Of a DNA stretch of 64,000 bases, positions 52,921 through 61,429 are shown one piece after another (positions within the stretch are counted from its first letter, which is position 1; each line of letters starts with the position of its first letter). This DNA is from Streptomyces sp. Q6. GTDB taxonomy: Bacteria > Actinomycetota > Actinomycetes > Streptomycetales > Streptomycetaceae. Location: contig NZ_CP146023.1 in NCBI RefSeq assembly GCF_036967205.1, positions 1-64,000 of the forward strand. Reading direction: 5' to 3'. The notes beneath the pieces were generated by a model. That model was given only the letters and a program-made list of their open reading frames with translations. It did no database searches and was not told where the DNA came from. The position numbers were made by a program, and so were the translations under genes.

Positions 52921-53092
52921 CTCGCTTGACCCGCTGGTCCTGCCCATCGAGGCGATCGAACTCGACGCCTTCCGCGCCCGGTACGCCGGGCACACCTTCT
53001 GGTGCGGGCTGTGGCTGGGCGGCTGTGGCCGCCAGTTGACCACGAAGTTGTACGTCGACCGGGTCTGTTCCCTGTCAAGTCCTGCGTGTTGA
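52921..53092 (+). pseudogene. CoiA-like protein fragment
   Basis: DPLVLPIEAIELDAFRARYA, then FWCGLWLGGCGRQLTTKLYV and DRVC, looks like the Cys-rich N-terminal part of CoiA-type competence-related proteins. The frame begins in the inverted repeat of the ISKra4-type element and diverges after DRVC, so both ends are missing. Low confidence in the name. Confidence 0.35.
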
Positions 53093-53125
53093 GTTCAATG
53101 GCTGCACCCGGCGCGGCGCCGATGT

Positions 53126-53977
53126 TCAGTGTGCGGCTGTGGCTACGCGGTCGCGGAGCAGGGCGAGCTTCTCGGCCGCGCCGGTGTCCGGGGCGGCCCA
53201 GTTCAACACGATGTGTAAGTCGGCGCGTTCGATGGTCATGATGTCGCAGTCTAGGACGATCTCGCCGAGCTCGGGGTGGACGACCGTCTTGTGTGAACGC
53301 CCGATCGGCAGGGTTTCGTAGCGGGTCCAGAGATCGGCGAAGCGTCGGTTGGACTCCCGCAGCCCGTTGATCAGCTCGGTCACGGCGCGGTCATCCGGGT
53401 ACCGGTCAGCGGCCCGGCGCAGGTCGGACACCATCATGCGCTCGAAGGCGTCGGCGTGTGCGGCGCCGCGCTCGATGCGGGAAGCGCCGGGTACGGGCGG
53501 GGCGGCGAAGTGCCCCCAGATCAGATTGCTCGACCGGGCATCGGCGTCGACCGGGCTGCCGAACAGCTCGGCCCAGAGCGGGTTGCTCTGCACGATGTCC
53601 CAGGAGGCGGTGAAGACGGCCAGCGGGGTGTCGCTCATCCGATCGATCATGCGCTGCACGCCGGGCGGCACCTCACGTGGCACCGTCCCGGACGGCGGGA
53701 CGACCGCGCCTGCCAGCCGGTAAAGCAATTCGCGCTCCACGGCATTGAGCCGCAGGGTCTGTGCGAAGGCCGCCAGCACCTGGGGAGAGGGATTCTTCGC
53801 ACGGCCCTGTTCGAGCTGCACGAGGTAGTCGACGGAGATGCCGGCCAAAACCGCCAGCTCCTCACGGCGCAGGCCCGGAACCCGCCGGTTTCCCGCAACC
53901 GGCAGACCGACCGTGGCCGGGCCGATGCGCTCCCTCCACGCCCGCAGTGCTGGGCCGAGCTCGGTGTGAGTGGTCAT
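53126..53977 (-). CDS. XRE-type regulator with MmyB-like ligand domain
   Basis: A 283-residue protein. The N-terminal HTH (RREELAVLAGISVDYLVQLE, then QGRAKNPSPQVLAAFAQTLR, residues about 37-77) is followed by the MmyB-like ligand-binding domain (MSDTPLAVFTASWDIVQSNP, LWAELFG, ADRYPDDRAVTELINGL). ATG 53977. It is divergent from the F420-type oxidoreductase at 54157, with TGGTA-N7-TACCA (54012-54028) in the gap, and probably controls it. This regulator/oxidoreductase arrangement is common in Streptomyces. Confidence 0.85.
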   Translation of the reverse strand: MTTHTELGPALRAWRERIGPATVGLPVAGNRRVPGLRREELAVLAGISVDYLVQLEQGRAKNPSPQVLAAFAQTLRLNAVERELLYRLAGAVVPPSGTVPREVPPGVQRMIDRMSDTPLAVFTASWDIVQSNPLWAELFGSPVDADARSSNLIWGHFAAPPVPGASRIERGAAHADAFERMMVSDLRRAADRYPDDRAVTELINGLRESNRRFADLWTRYETLPIGRSHKTVVHPELGEIVLDCDIMTIERADLHIVLNWAAPDTGAAEKLALLRDRVATAAH

Positions 53978-54011
53978 GAATCCAGTATGAGCCTGCTGGT
54001 GAGGGGCTGGG

Positions 54012-54028
54012 TGGTACTGGCGCTACCA
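54012..54028. promoter_or_regulatory. Candidate operator for the XRE regulator
   Basis: TGGTA and TACCA are 7 bp apart in the divergent gap, a dyad of the size expected for an XRE dimer. Weak evidence because the arms are short. Confidence 0.35.
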
Positions 54029-54156
54029 GGGACGACAACGCCTGGTGCACCCCAGGGGCCAAGCCGAGTATCGACGTGTCAGTCCAAGTGCGTCAGAGGC
54101 ACGGCGGAACCCTGCCGCCTTACTCGCGGCGCCTTTTATGTAAGGAGATACCCAAG

Positions 54157-54957
54157 ATGGCACCCACCATCGGAATCATCGGCTCTGGTCTGGTCGGCGG
54201 CTCCGTCGCCCGGCTGGCGGTCGAGGCCGGCTACAGCGTTGTGCTCAGCAATTCACGAGGCCCGGAATCGATCGCGGAACTCGTATCGGAGCTCGGTCCG
54301 CTGGCGCGCGCCGCAACGGTCGATGAGGCGATCGAGGCCGGCGACATCATTGCCCTCCCCGTGCCGCTCGCGAGTTTCGAGGCCCTGTCGGCCGACAAGC
54401 TGGCCGGGAAGGTCGTCCTGGACCAGACGAACTACTACCCGGAGTTCTGGCGCAACGCCGAGCTCGATGCGGGGAAGCTCACCTCGAGTGAACTCGTGCA
54501 GAGCCACCTCAAGGACTCCCTGGTGGTGAAGGGCCTGCACAATCTGGACTGGAACCACATGTACTCCAACGCCCGCCCGAAGGGCGACGCTGAGCGGACG
54601 ACCTTGCCGATCGCGGGCAACGATCCCGCTGCCAAGGAGGCGGTGACGCGGTTCTTGGAAGCGGTCGGCTACGACGTGGTCGATGCCGGATCGCTCGCGG
54701 AGAGCTGGCGGATCGAGCCCGAGACGCCCATCTACTTCTGGCCGTACGCCCCTGCCATCCCGGACGGGATCACTGGGGATGAGGAGAAGCGCTTCTACCT
54801 TGAGCACCCGGTCCCGCCTGTCTCGCCCGAAGCCGCCCGCACGATGATCGACAGCGCGGAGCGGCCGTCACCCGTCGGTGGCACGCTGGCGGGGATGCCT
54901 CCTGCCCACGTCGCCATCTTCATGGACCAGGCGAGCGCCAACACCGTGAACAAGTAG
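54157..54957 (+). CDS. NADPH/F420-type oxidoreductase (NAD(P)-binding)
   Basis: A 266-residue Rossmann protein of the NADP oxidoreductase, coenzyme F420-dependent family: MAPTIGIIGSGLVGGSVARL (GxGxxG, residues 8-13), then VVLSNSRGPESI (Ser-Arg for the NADP phosphate) and LVVKGLHNLDWNHMYSNARP. ATG 54157 follows TAAGGAGA. It probably reduces a small substrate under control of the divergent XRE regulator. The C-terminal extension (MIDSAERPSPVGGTLAGMPP) is longer than in classical Fno. Confidence 0.85.
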   Translation: MAPTIGIIGSGLVGGSVARLAVEAGYSVVLSNSRGPESIAELVSELGPLARAATVDEAIEAGDIIALPVPLASFEALSADKLAGKVVLDQTNYYPEFWRNAELDAGKLTSSELVQSHLKDSLVVKGLHNLDWNHMYSNARPKGDAERTTLPIAGNDPAAKEAVTRFLEAVGYDVVDAGSLAESWRIEPETPIYFWPYAPAIPDGITGDEEKRFYLEHPVPPVSPEAARTMIDSAERPSPVGGTLAGMPPAHVAIFMDQASANTVNK

Positions 54958-55072
54958 TACTCGGGCGCGCCGAGTGCCGTCCTGCGGCAGTCGGCGCGCC
55001 GATCCCTGAGTCCCTCGTCGCATGCCGACCCGGCGTTCGCCGTCCGCACGGCTGGGGTGCGAGCGGGTGCGG

Positions 55073-56065
55073 CTATCCCAGCCTTGCCTGTTGGCGTGCC
55101 TCGTCGCGGAAGTGTCGAGGAGAAGCCCCGACCACGCGCCGGAATGCCGTACTGAAGGCGCTCTCGGATTCGTAGCCCGTTGCGGCGGCCAGCTCGGAGA
55201 TGGATCGGGTGTCGGTGCGCAGCGCGTCACGTGCCAGGCTCATCCGCCATTCGATGAGGTATGTCAGGGGAGCGGTGCCGACTTTGGCTTTGAAGGCCGC
55301 GGCGAACGCGGAACGTGACATGTGGCTGATTGCGGCGAGCTCGTCGAGGGTCCAGCGTCGGCCCACGTCCGCATGCATGGCGCGCAGGGCCGCTCCGATG
55401 CCGTCCTCGACCAGGGCGCCGAGCCAGCCGACCGGTTGATCGGTCTGATCGGCGTGGACGCGCAGCATGTGGACGAGGATGAGTTGTGCGAGGTGCTCCA
55501 GTACCAGGGAGCGGCCGACGCCGGCGGATTCCATTTCCGCGACCGTGAGGGCGGAGAGGTTCGACAGGAGTGCTCCGCACGGGTCGCCGGCCCGGACGAG
55601 GACGATGGGCGGCAGCACGTCGAAGAGTACGGAGGCGTTGGCCTGCTCGAAGACGAAGTCGATGCAGCAGACGTAGGTGTCCTCATCGGCCACGGGGCCG
55701 ATGCGGACCTCGCCGTCGTTCTCGTTCTCGTGAAAAGCAGTGGCCTGGCCTGGCGCCGGATCGCGGGTGCTGGCCAGTGTGTAGGAGGGCGGGTTGTTGA
55801 GCAGGAAGAAGTCGCCCTTACGCAGCAGTACCGGCTCGCAGCCGTCGAGGGCCATCCAGCACTCGCCCTCGAGGACGACGCCCAGCTTCACGTGCGTATA
55901 GGGATCGAAGCGCACCGCCCAGGGGGAGGCGGCGTGCACCCGGGCCGGGACGACCGCCTGTGTGCGCAGCAGGCGCAGTACGTCGACGATCGGGTCGCCT
56001 GATCCGACAGACTCAACCCGCCTGGACGATGCGTAAAGTTTCTCGGAAGGCACGTTATTCATCAT
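55073..56065 (-). CDS. AraC family transcriptional regulator
   Basis: A 330-residue AraC regulator. The N-terminal cupin-like ligand domain (PIVDVLRLLRTQAVVPARVH, then LRKGDFFLLNNPPSYTL) is followed by two HTH units (WTLDELAAISHMSRSAFAAA, SISELAAATGYESESAFSTA). ATG 56065 or GTG 56053 are the possible starts; the conserved 43-bp block at 56020-56062 covers these first codons. It is divergent from the alpha/beta hydrolase and likely controls it and the downstream SDR promoter, which carries a second copy of the block. Confidence 0.8.
   Translation of the reverse strand: MMNNVPSEKLYASSRRVESVGSGDPIVDVLRLLRTQAVVPARVHAASPWAVRFDPYTHVKLGVVLEGECWMALDGCEPVLLRKGDFFLLNNPPSYTLASTRDPAPGQATAFHENENDGEVRIGPVADEDTYVCCIDFVFEQANASVLFDVLPPIVLVRAGDPCGALLSNLSALTVAEMESAGVGRSLVLEHLAQLILVHMLRVHADQTDQPVGWLGALVEDGIGAALRAMHADVGRRWTLDELAAISHMSRSAFAAAFKAKVGTAPLTYLIEWRMSLARDALRTDTRSISELAAATGYESESAFSTAFRRVVGASPRHFRDEARQQARLG
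56020..56062. promoter_or_regulatory. Conserved 43-bp block, site 1
   Basis: GCCTGGACGATGCGTAAAGT, then CACGTTAT, matches site 2 (57132-57174) at 34 of 43 positions with no gap. It is 31 bp before the hydrolase ATG and overlaps the AraC start. Candidate AraC binding and promoter site. Confidence 0.65.
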
Positions 56066-56093
56066 ACGTGCGTGCGTTCCTACGGTTAACTCC

Positions 56094-57008
56094 ATGAGCA
56101 ACGCACAGACGGTACCGGCAACCGGCACCCCCACCACAGACGCACTGCCTGCCAAGAACTACAGGATGATCGATGTCCTCGGTCACCAGCTACGGGTGTA
56201 TGACGAGGGGGCGACCGACGCGCCGACCCTGGTCATGTTCCACGGCGCCCCGCACAACTCGCTCGAATTCCGCTTCAACGTCCCCGCGCTCGTCCAGGCC
56301 GGATACCGCGTCGTCATCCCGGAGCACCTGGGAGCCGGCGGATCCGACCGCCCCGAGGGCGTCGAGCTGTACTCGGGCTATCACGACTACGAGCGCGCCC
56401 TGGCGGTCGTGGACGCCCTGGGCATCGACATGTTCTATGCCGAGGGCGGCGACCGCGGAAGCCTCCCGCTGTGGATGCTCGCCGCCCTGAATCCGGAGCG
56501 GGTCCTCGGGCTCATCTCGGAGAACGTCAGCCACCTCAACGGCTTCTTCATCGATCCCGCCCTCGATCAGCGCAAGCGGTCCTGGTACATGTCCTACTTC
56601 CAGTTCGAAGCTGCCGAAGAGGCGCTTCGCGCAAACGACTGGGCGCTGGCCAGGGAGTTCTTCGACTGGCACCCGGACATGGAGCACATCATCGCCGACT
56701 GGGAACGGCCCAACGGCCTCAAGGCCAGCTGGCTCAACTGGTACCACGCGACCGTCAACCCCGACCGTGCTCCCAAGGCGGAGCCGCTGCCCGACGTGAC
56801 GGTGCCCGTCCTGCAGCTCTACTCCATGAACGACCCCTACATCGGTCCGGAGCAGCTGATCACCGGCCGCGAGTTCATCAAGGGCCCCTTCACCCTCAAG
56901 CGCATCGGAGGCGCCGGGCACTTCATCGCCCGCAACGCCCCCGACGTGTTCAACCGCGAGGTCATCAAGTGGCTCGGCGACCGCGAGAGTGAGCGTCTCG
57001 GTAACTGA
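56094..57008 (+). CDS. Alpha/beta hydrolase (epoxide hydrolase-like)
   Basis: A 304-residue alpha/beta-hydrolase with an oxyanion segment (VMFHGAPHNS, H-G-x-P), an Asp-type nucleophile elbow (EGGDRGSLP), a cap (LNPERVLGLISENVS onward), and a catalytic His near RIGGAGHFIARNAP. Asp instead of Ser fits epoxide hydrolase or dehalogenase chemistry. ATG 56094 has no strong ribosome site. The divergent AraC gene probably controls it; the SDR downstream has a copy of the same regulatory block. Confidence 0.85.
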   Translation: MSNAQTVPATGTPTTDALPAKNYRMIDVLGHQLRVYDEGATDAPTLVMFHGAPHNSLEFRFNVPALVQAGYRVVIPEHLGAGGSDRPEGVELYSGYHDYERALAVVDALGIDMFYAEGGDRGSLPLWMLAALNPERVLGLISENVSHLNGFFIDPALDQRKRSWYMSYFQFEAAEEALRANDWALAREFFDWHPDMEHIIADWERPNGLKASWLNWYHATVNPDRAPKAEPLPDVTVPVLQLYSMNDPYIGPEQLITGREFIKGPFTLKRIGGAGHFIARNAPDVFNREVIKWLGDRESERLGN

Positions 57009-57131
57009 CGCCGGCCGAGATGTCCTGGGCCCGTTCGCGGGACGGGCTCAGGACGACCTGCCTCAGAGGGCTGCAGTCTGCCCGCGCGACGCTCGCGCGC
57101 AGGGCAGCAGCTCTCGCCGCCGTTCCCCCTT

Positions 57132-57174
57132 GCCTGGACGATCCGTAATGTCTCTTGGACTTCACGTTATGGAT
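57132..57174. promoter_or_regulatory. Conserved 43-bp block, site 2
   Basis: GCCTGGACGATCCGTAATGT, then CACGTTAT: same orientation and spacing as site 1. It lies between the hydrolase stop and the truncated SDR gene. Confidence 0.65.
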
Positions 57175-57348
57175 TGCGCTGAACCCCATCCCTCACAGTG
57201 AAGGACATGGGGCGCCCGGAACGTACATACCGAGCGAGAGACCTTAACGAAGCCCGGCTTCCCCGCAGCGCTCGCTGCCCGGATCGACCGAAGCGGGGCG
57301 CAGCCCCGCTCCTTCAACAGCCACATCTTGCCCAGTAAGGAAATACTT

Positions 57349-57639
57349 GTGTCAAAGTCGCTCGCTGGAAAGACCGCCCTCGTCACCGGAGGCTCCCGCG
57401 GTATCGGGCGCTCGATAGCCGAGCGCCTCGCGGAGGAAGGCGCGCTCGTCGCGCTCACCTACAACGCCAGCAAACACGGCGCCGACGAGACAGTCGCAAC
57501 GATCGAGAAGGCCAGCGGAAGCGCTTTCGCGGTCCACGCACGAATAGCAGTTCCTGCCGGTCAGAGGGACCTCGGCTCTCGTCAGCCGCGTGTCGTGCGC
57601 CCGGCCGCCGGGTCGCTTCCGGACACCCTGCTTCGGTAG
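57349..57639 (+). pseudogene. SDR oxidoreductase, truncated
   Basis: GTG 57349 (AAGGAA 7 nt upstream) opens VSKSLAGKTALVTGGSRGIG, then RSIAERLAEEGALVALTYNA, the Rossmann half of a classical SDR. After about residue 64 (AVHARI) the sequence changes to an unrelated Arg/Pro-rich frame that stops at 57639. The YxxxK half is missing. A rearrangement junction near 57540 is likely. Confidence 0.75.
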
Positions 57640-58149
57640 TCAGCGTAAGGCGGCGGGGGGGCAGGTGGAGTTCGCGGGCGGCTTCGGCGCTGGTCATGAG
57701 ATCCCCCGCTCTCCGCCATCAGCGCAGACGCCGACAGCGGCGGCGATGAAGGTGAGGACACATCGGCTGTCATACCGGCCAGCCCACACCCCGGCCCTGA
57801 TCAAGACCACAGGAACACTCATCGCCACGACAGCCAGCCACCTGCTGTGCTAGCCCGAACCCTCACTCCGCAGCTGCCAGTTGGTCACCCCGTGACAGCC
57901 AAGATCTCGCCGTGAACCACACAGAACACGCCGGAAAGCCCGCAAGCCCGCACGTCCAGGATCGCTGACGCCCAACCCACCGTCACCACACCGATCATTC
58001 ACAGCACTGCTCCCAGCAGGACCGGGCGAAGGAGCCGGCGCAGGCGGCCTGTTTGTCCCTGCCCGCCCCTACCGTCGATGCCATGACCACGTCCTCACAG
58101 TACCCGGGGCGGAACGTTGCACACGGCCGGGAGAGACGGCAACGATGAC
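57640..58149. other. Gap with no recognised gene
   Basis: 510 bp of junction-rich sequence. A minus-strand frame begins MTSAEAARELHLPPRR (excisionase/MerR-like) near 57697 but is not supported further. Confidence 0.3.
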
Positions 58150-58287
58150 GTGACGCGCAGGCACCTGGAGGTGTTCTGGGAGCTCGCAGACCGCAGCATC
58201 CAGGAGGACATGGCGCATGTCCTGGAGTACCTGACCCGCAAGATCCATGACCCGGCCGAGGATCTGGGCAGCCGGCCCTGGGCCTGA
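58150..58287 (+). CDS. Small helical hypothetical protein
   Basis: A 45-residue frame (VTRRHLEVFWELADRSIQED, then MAHVLEYLTRKIHDPAEDLG) forms an amphipathic, charged helix. It may be the tail of a longer gene whose 5' part is lost, because the frame is open upstream. Family unknown. Confidence 0.3.
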   Translation: MTRRHLEVFWELADRSIQEDMAHVLEYLTRKIHDPAEDLGSRPWA

Positions 58288-59189
58288 GGATCGTCTGGCG
58301 TTACCCGGATGCTGCGCGCGGGAGGCTGTCGGGCATGCCGCCTCGGGAGGCGGCCGCCTTCGCGGGAGGAGCGTCGGCTGCCCCTGCCCAAGGGCCGTGT
58401 GCCAGCGGCCTGTTGAGAGGGTAGGTGCGCCTCGGGTTCTGTCACGCGGTCGCCTGCGACCGTGCGCTGGAAACACATCCCACCCCTTCGGGGGGAGAAA
58501 AAATGCCTCAGTACTGCCACGTCGCATTCTGCATGTTCCCTGTTGGCGGTTCGCACTCAGCCTGAGGCACTCCCCTCGAACGAGCATGGGATGGTCGACC
58601 GTGCTTCCTGCAGGGTGGACTGCGCGCCTGCTTTGCGCCTGCTGCCTGTCCTTCTCGACGTCGTCTTGTCCACGCCGGCCTGGCTGGTGTGGCCGTTTCT
58701 GCCGGCGGAACGGCAGAAAGTGGTGCTGGAGATGGTGCGTGAGCTGATCAACTGGACCTACGGGACCAATCGTCCGTGAGGCGCAGCACCCGGTGGCAGT
58801 TGCCGGAGCCGGGTGGCATCCCGCCGAGGAGATGCGTTCACGTCACCCGAGGGTGCAGCCGTACACGGTCCCTGTGCGGACCGCTCAGCACACGGGGCGG
58901 TGCCGTCGCGTGTGCCGGTGTGCCTGCAGCTCAGCGGGCCGCCAGGTGCGCGCCGCGCGCTGGCCGACGTGCGCAGCGGCGGCCTGCCGGACGGGCGCGA
59001 GCCTGCCCCCTCACTACGGGAGATCAGGTATTGCAGGAGCTTGACGATGCTGCCCGAGAGGGACTGGGTCTGTGGAATCACCTATTGCGGTGACCCTCGG
59101 GCGCGCTGGCCGAGCGCAGGAGGTGTCCTGCGGTATCCGAAGGGGAGACGGCGTGGGCCGTCAAGAGCCTGCAGAGAGCGGATACAGCG
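58288..59189. other. Long region, one weak frame
   Basis: About 900 bp. A plus-strand frame ending at 58779 finishes WLVWPFLPAERQKVVLEMVR and then ELINWTYGTNRP; this is protein-like but I cannot assign it. Nothing else is recognisable before the nuclease gene. Confidence 0.3.
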
Positions 59190-60158
59190 ATGCACCACAG
59201 AGGCAAGGCACTGCTGATGTGCCTCATGGCGAGCGCGGGACTGACGCTGAGCGGACCGGCATCGGCGGGTGCCGCCACCGACGACGTGCACGTGGTGCGT
59301 GAACCCGTGCGGGCGGCGGCAGGCCCTGCGTGCCGGCCCACCCCGACGCGCTTCACTTACTGCGAGAAGGCCACCAACACCTTGCTCGTGTTCGAGAAGA
59401 AGAGGCTGGTGGGCCGGGCGGACGTCGTGGTCACGCAGGCCTTCGAACTCAAGGCCACCAGCCGCGACTTCGCCGAGGACCTGCGCGCGGAGGTCACGGC
59501 CGCCACCGGCCGGGCGGTCGGCGCCACCTTGACGCTGAGCGCGTCGTGCACCGGGACCTGCAAGGCCACCGAGAAGTTCCCGAAGATGACCATGCAGGTG
59601 GGCCAGAAAGCCACCACCACCATCAACTACCACGACACGACGGCATCGCAGAACGTCACGCGCACCAGCTACGCGCTCACGGCCCGCAAGGGGCCGCTGT
59701 CGGCGGCCTCCCAGTGGAAGTCACCCTCCTACCGGTGCGACCAGCAGATCGGCCGGTCCGCCGGATGCGTGTTTCCCACGGTGAAGCCCGTGCTGACCTC
59801 CATGAGCACCCTCCCGGAGATCGCCAAGAACATCCGCCGGATCCAGGACTCCGGCCCGCACCACTACGGCGACCGTACCCGCGGCAACCCGCTCACCCGC
59901 ACCACCAGCGCGACGATCGAACGTGCCAACCGCAGTCGGGCGTGTCCGGCCTCGCGCAAGCGGCCCGCGGGCATGAGCTGCGACGAGTACCCCTTCGCCC
60001 GCAGCAACCAAGGCGCCTCGCGTGTTCCACGCAAGGACTGGGGATGGGCCTGGGTGCCTGCCGGCGAGCAGAACCGCCAAGGCGGGCTCCTGTCGTCCTT
60101 CTACAGCGCCAACCGCGTCCTCAACCACGACGCCTACTGGGTTCAGGTGCCCCGATGA
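59190..60158 (+). CDS. Secreted NucA/NucB-type nuclease
   Basis: A 322-residue protein. It has a signal peptide (LLMCLMASAGLTLSGPASAG, cleavage near residue 28), then a ~200-residue beta-rich region of unknown type. The C-terminal DNase NucA/NucB domain (from about residue 235) has the signature CDEYPFARSNQG (Cys about 264, catalytic Asp/Glu) and EQNRQGGLLSSFYSANRVLN. The enzyme should be exported and cut DNA. ATG 59190 gives the best signal peptide. It overlaps the next gene by 4 bp. Confidence 0.85.
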   Translation: MHHRGKALLMCLMASAGLTLSGPASAGAATDDVHVVREPVRAAAGPACRPTPTRFTYCEKATNTLLVFEKKRLVGRADVVVTQAFELKATSRDFAEDLRAEVTAATGRAVGATLTLSASCTGTCKATEKFPKMTMQVGQKATTTINYHDTTASQNVTRTSYALTARKGPLSAASQWKSPSYRCDQQIGRSAGCVFPTVKPVLTSMSTLPEIAKNIRRIQDSGPHHYGDRTRGNPLTRTTSATIERANRSRACPASRKRPAGMSCDEYPFARSNQGASRVPRKDWGWAWVPAGEQNRQGGLLSSFYSANRVLNHDAYWVQVPR

Positions 60159-60673
60159 ACACCGCGACCGCCCTCGTGTGGACGAGCGACCACCAGTACT
60201 ACGTGTACGGGGACGACTTCGACCCCGCCGGGTTCTCCTACACCGGCTTCAACGGGCTCCTCGCCCCCCTCTCCCCCGGCCGGGGCATCACCGAACCCGG
60301 CACCTTCGCCCTGGTCATGACCGGCACCGAACTCGGCCCGGTCCGCGTCACCCTCACCCAGCACTCCGCCCCTCCCCCACCACCTGACCTGGACGCCTGG
60401 GACGACATCGTCGAAGCCAGCCTCCTCCTGCCCGGAACCAACCCCGGCATCACCGACGCCCACGACAACGACCCCCTGCCACCCCTCACCCGCATCGCCG
60501 GCGTCCCCAGCCGCATCCGCGTCCACGCACGCGGCCGCGACCTGGGACACCGCCAACTCATCATCGACGGCGACGAACCCCTCGAAGAACACCTCATCGA
60601 CGTCTGGCCCGCCCCCACCGCGCCCCTGCATGTCTGGAAGACCACCGACGGCTACGGAGCCACCCTGCGCTGA
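60155..60673 (+). CDS. Candidate immunity protein for the nuclease
   Basis: A 172-residue cytosolic protein with no signal peptide, starting at an ATG that overlaps the nuclease stop (ATGA). It is acidic with a Pro-rich central part (APPPPPDLDAWDDIVEASLL) and an acidic C-terminus (DGDEPLEEHLIDVWPAP). The family is unknown to me. Overlap with a secreted nuclease, acidic charge and cytosolic location fit an immunity or inhibitor protein; this is inferred, not shown. Confidence 0.6.
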   Translation: MNTATALVWTSDHQYYVYGDDFDPAGFSYTGFNGLLAPLSPGRGITEPGTFALVMTGTELGPVRVTLTQHSAPPPPPDLDAWDDIVEASLLLPGTNPGITDAHDNDPLPPLTRIAGVPSRIRVHARGRDLGHRQLIIDGDEPLEEHLIDVWPAPTAPLHVWKTTDGYGATLR

Positions 60674-60798
60674 CACGACGAGGAACGCACGCGGCCGCCG
60701 GTTCCGGCAGAAGACGGTGCGCGAGGTGCCGTGCTGAGGGGAGGGGGCAACGGCCGGGCGGATGTACGGGATAGAGCCGATGCCAGGCGCGCGGGTGT

Positions 60799-61108
60799 TC
60801 AGTCTTGAGCCGGGGCAAGGTGCTCGAAGGCTGGCGCGGAGGAACCCACGTCGGTAAGGAGGTAGACGTCAGGGGCGTACTTGCCAGCTGTGCGCAGCCC
60901 GTGCAGTTCTCGTCTGGCTACCGTCAGGGGGGCGGTGTTCCATGCTGGAGCAGCGGTCGCGAGGACAAGGCGGTGTGCGGTAACCGTCTGGCAGCCGTCG
61001 AGGAGTTTGCACAGCTCTCTCTTGATGTCGCGGTGGGTGTCGCCCAGAGCGTTGGTCTTCTTGGCTTCGCCGAGCCAGATTTCGTCTGCGTCGGCCGATG
61101 GCGCTACC
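60799..61108 (-). pseudogene. C-terminal fragment, PD-(D/E)xK-like protein
   Basis: The minus-strand frame encodes ADADEIWLGEAKKTNALGDT, then REELCKL-type helices and a stop at 60799. The D-x-I-x-x-G-E-A-K arrangement resembles the active site of PD-(D/E)xK nucleases. Upstream the frame breaks, so the 5' part is missing. It points away from the nuclease/immunity pair. Confidence 0.4.
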
Positions 61109-61278
61109 GCCGGGCAGCGTCGTAGCCGACCTTAGGTCTGCCTCTCACCCGCCACCTACACGGTTCCGCCATCTGGGTGAACGGGGTGGCGTGGAGACCG
61201 CCCTCCACAAACGCCTCTCGGAACCTCGTCCGGCCGCTGCTTCACGGAGTGCCACGGGAACAGCAGTGGCTCCCCCGG

Positions 61279-61303
61279 CTTCGTGGGTCGCAGACCCACG
61301 AAG
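61279..61303. terminator. Hairpin, 11-bp stem with GCA loop
   Basis: CTTCGTGGGTC (61279-61289) and its complement (61293-61303) with a 3-nt loop. No T-run follows. Located about 80 bp before the split gene start. Confidence 0.6.
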
Positions 61304-61429
61304 GCCCGCCTCGTGCATGTGCACTCCCGCCGCCCCAGTGCTCCAATAGAAGTACTCGGGGACGCCCTCATAGGGAGTGCGCCGTGGGGTTCATCAACAA
61401 AGCCAAGGGCGACGAAGCCGCTAAGAACA

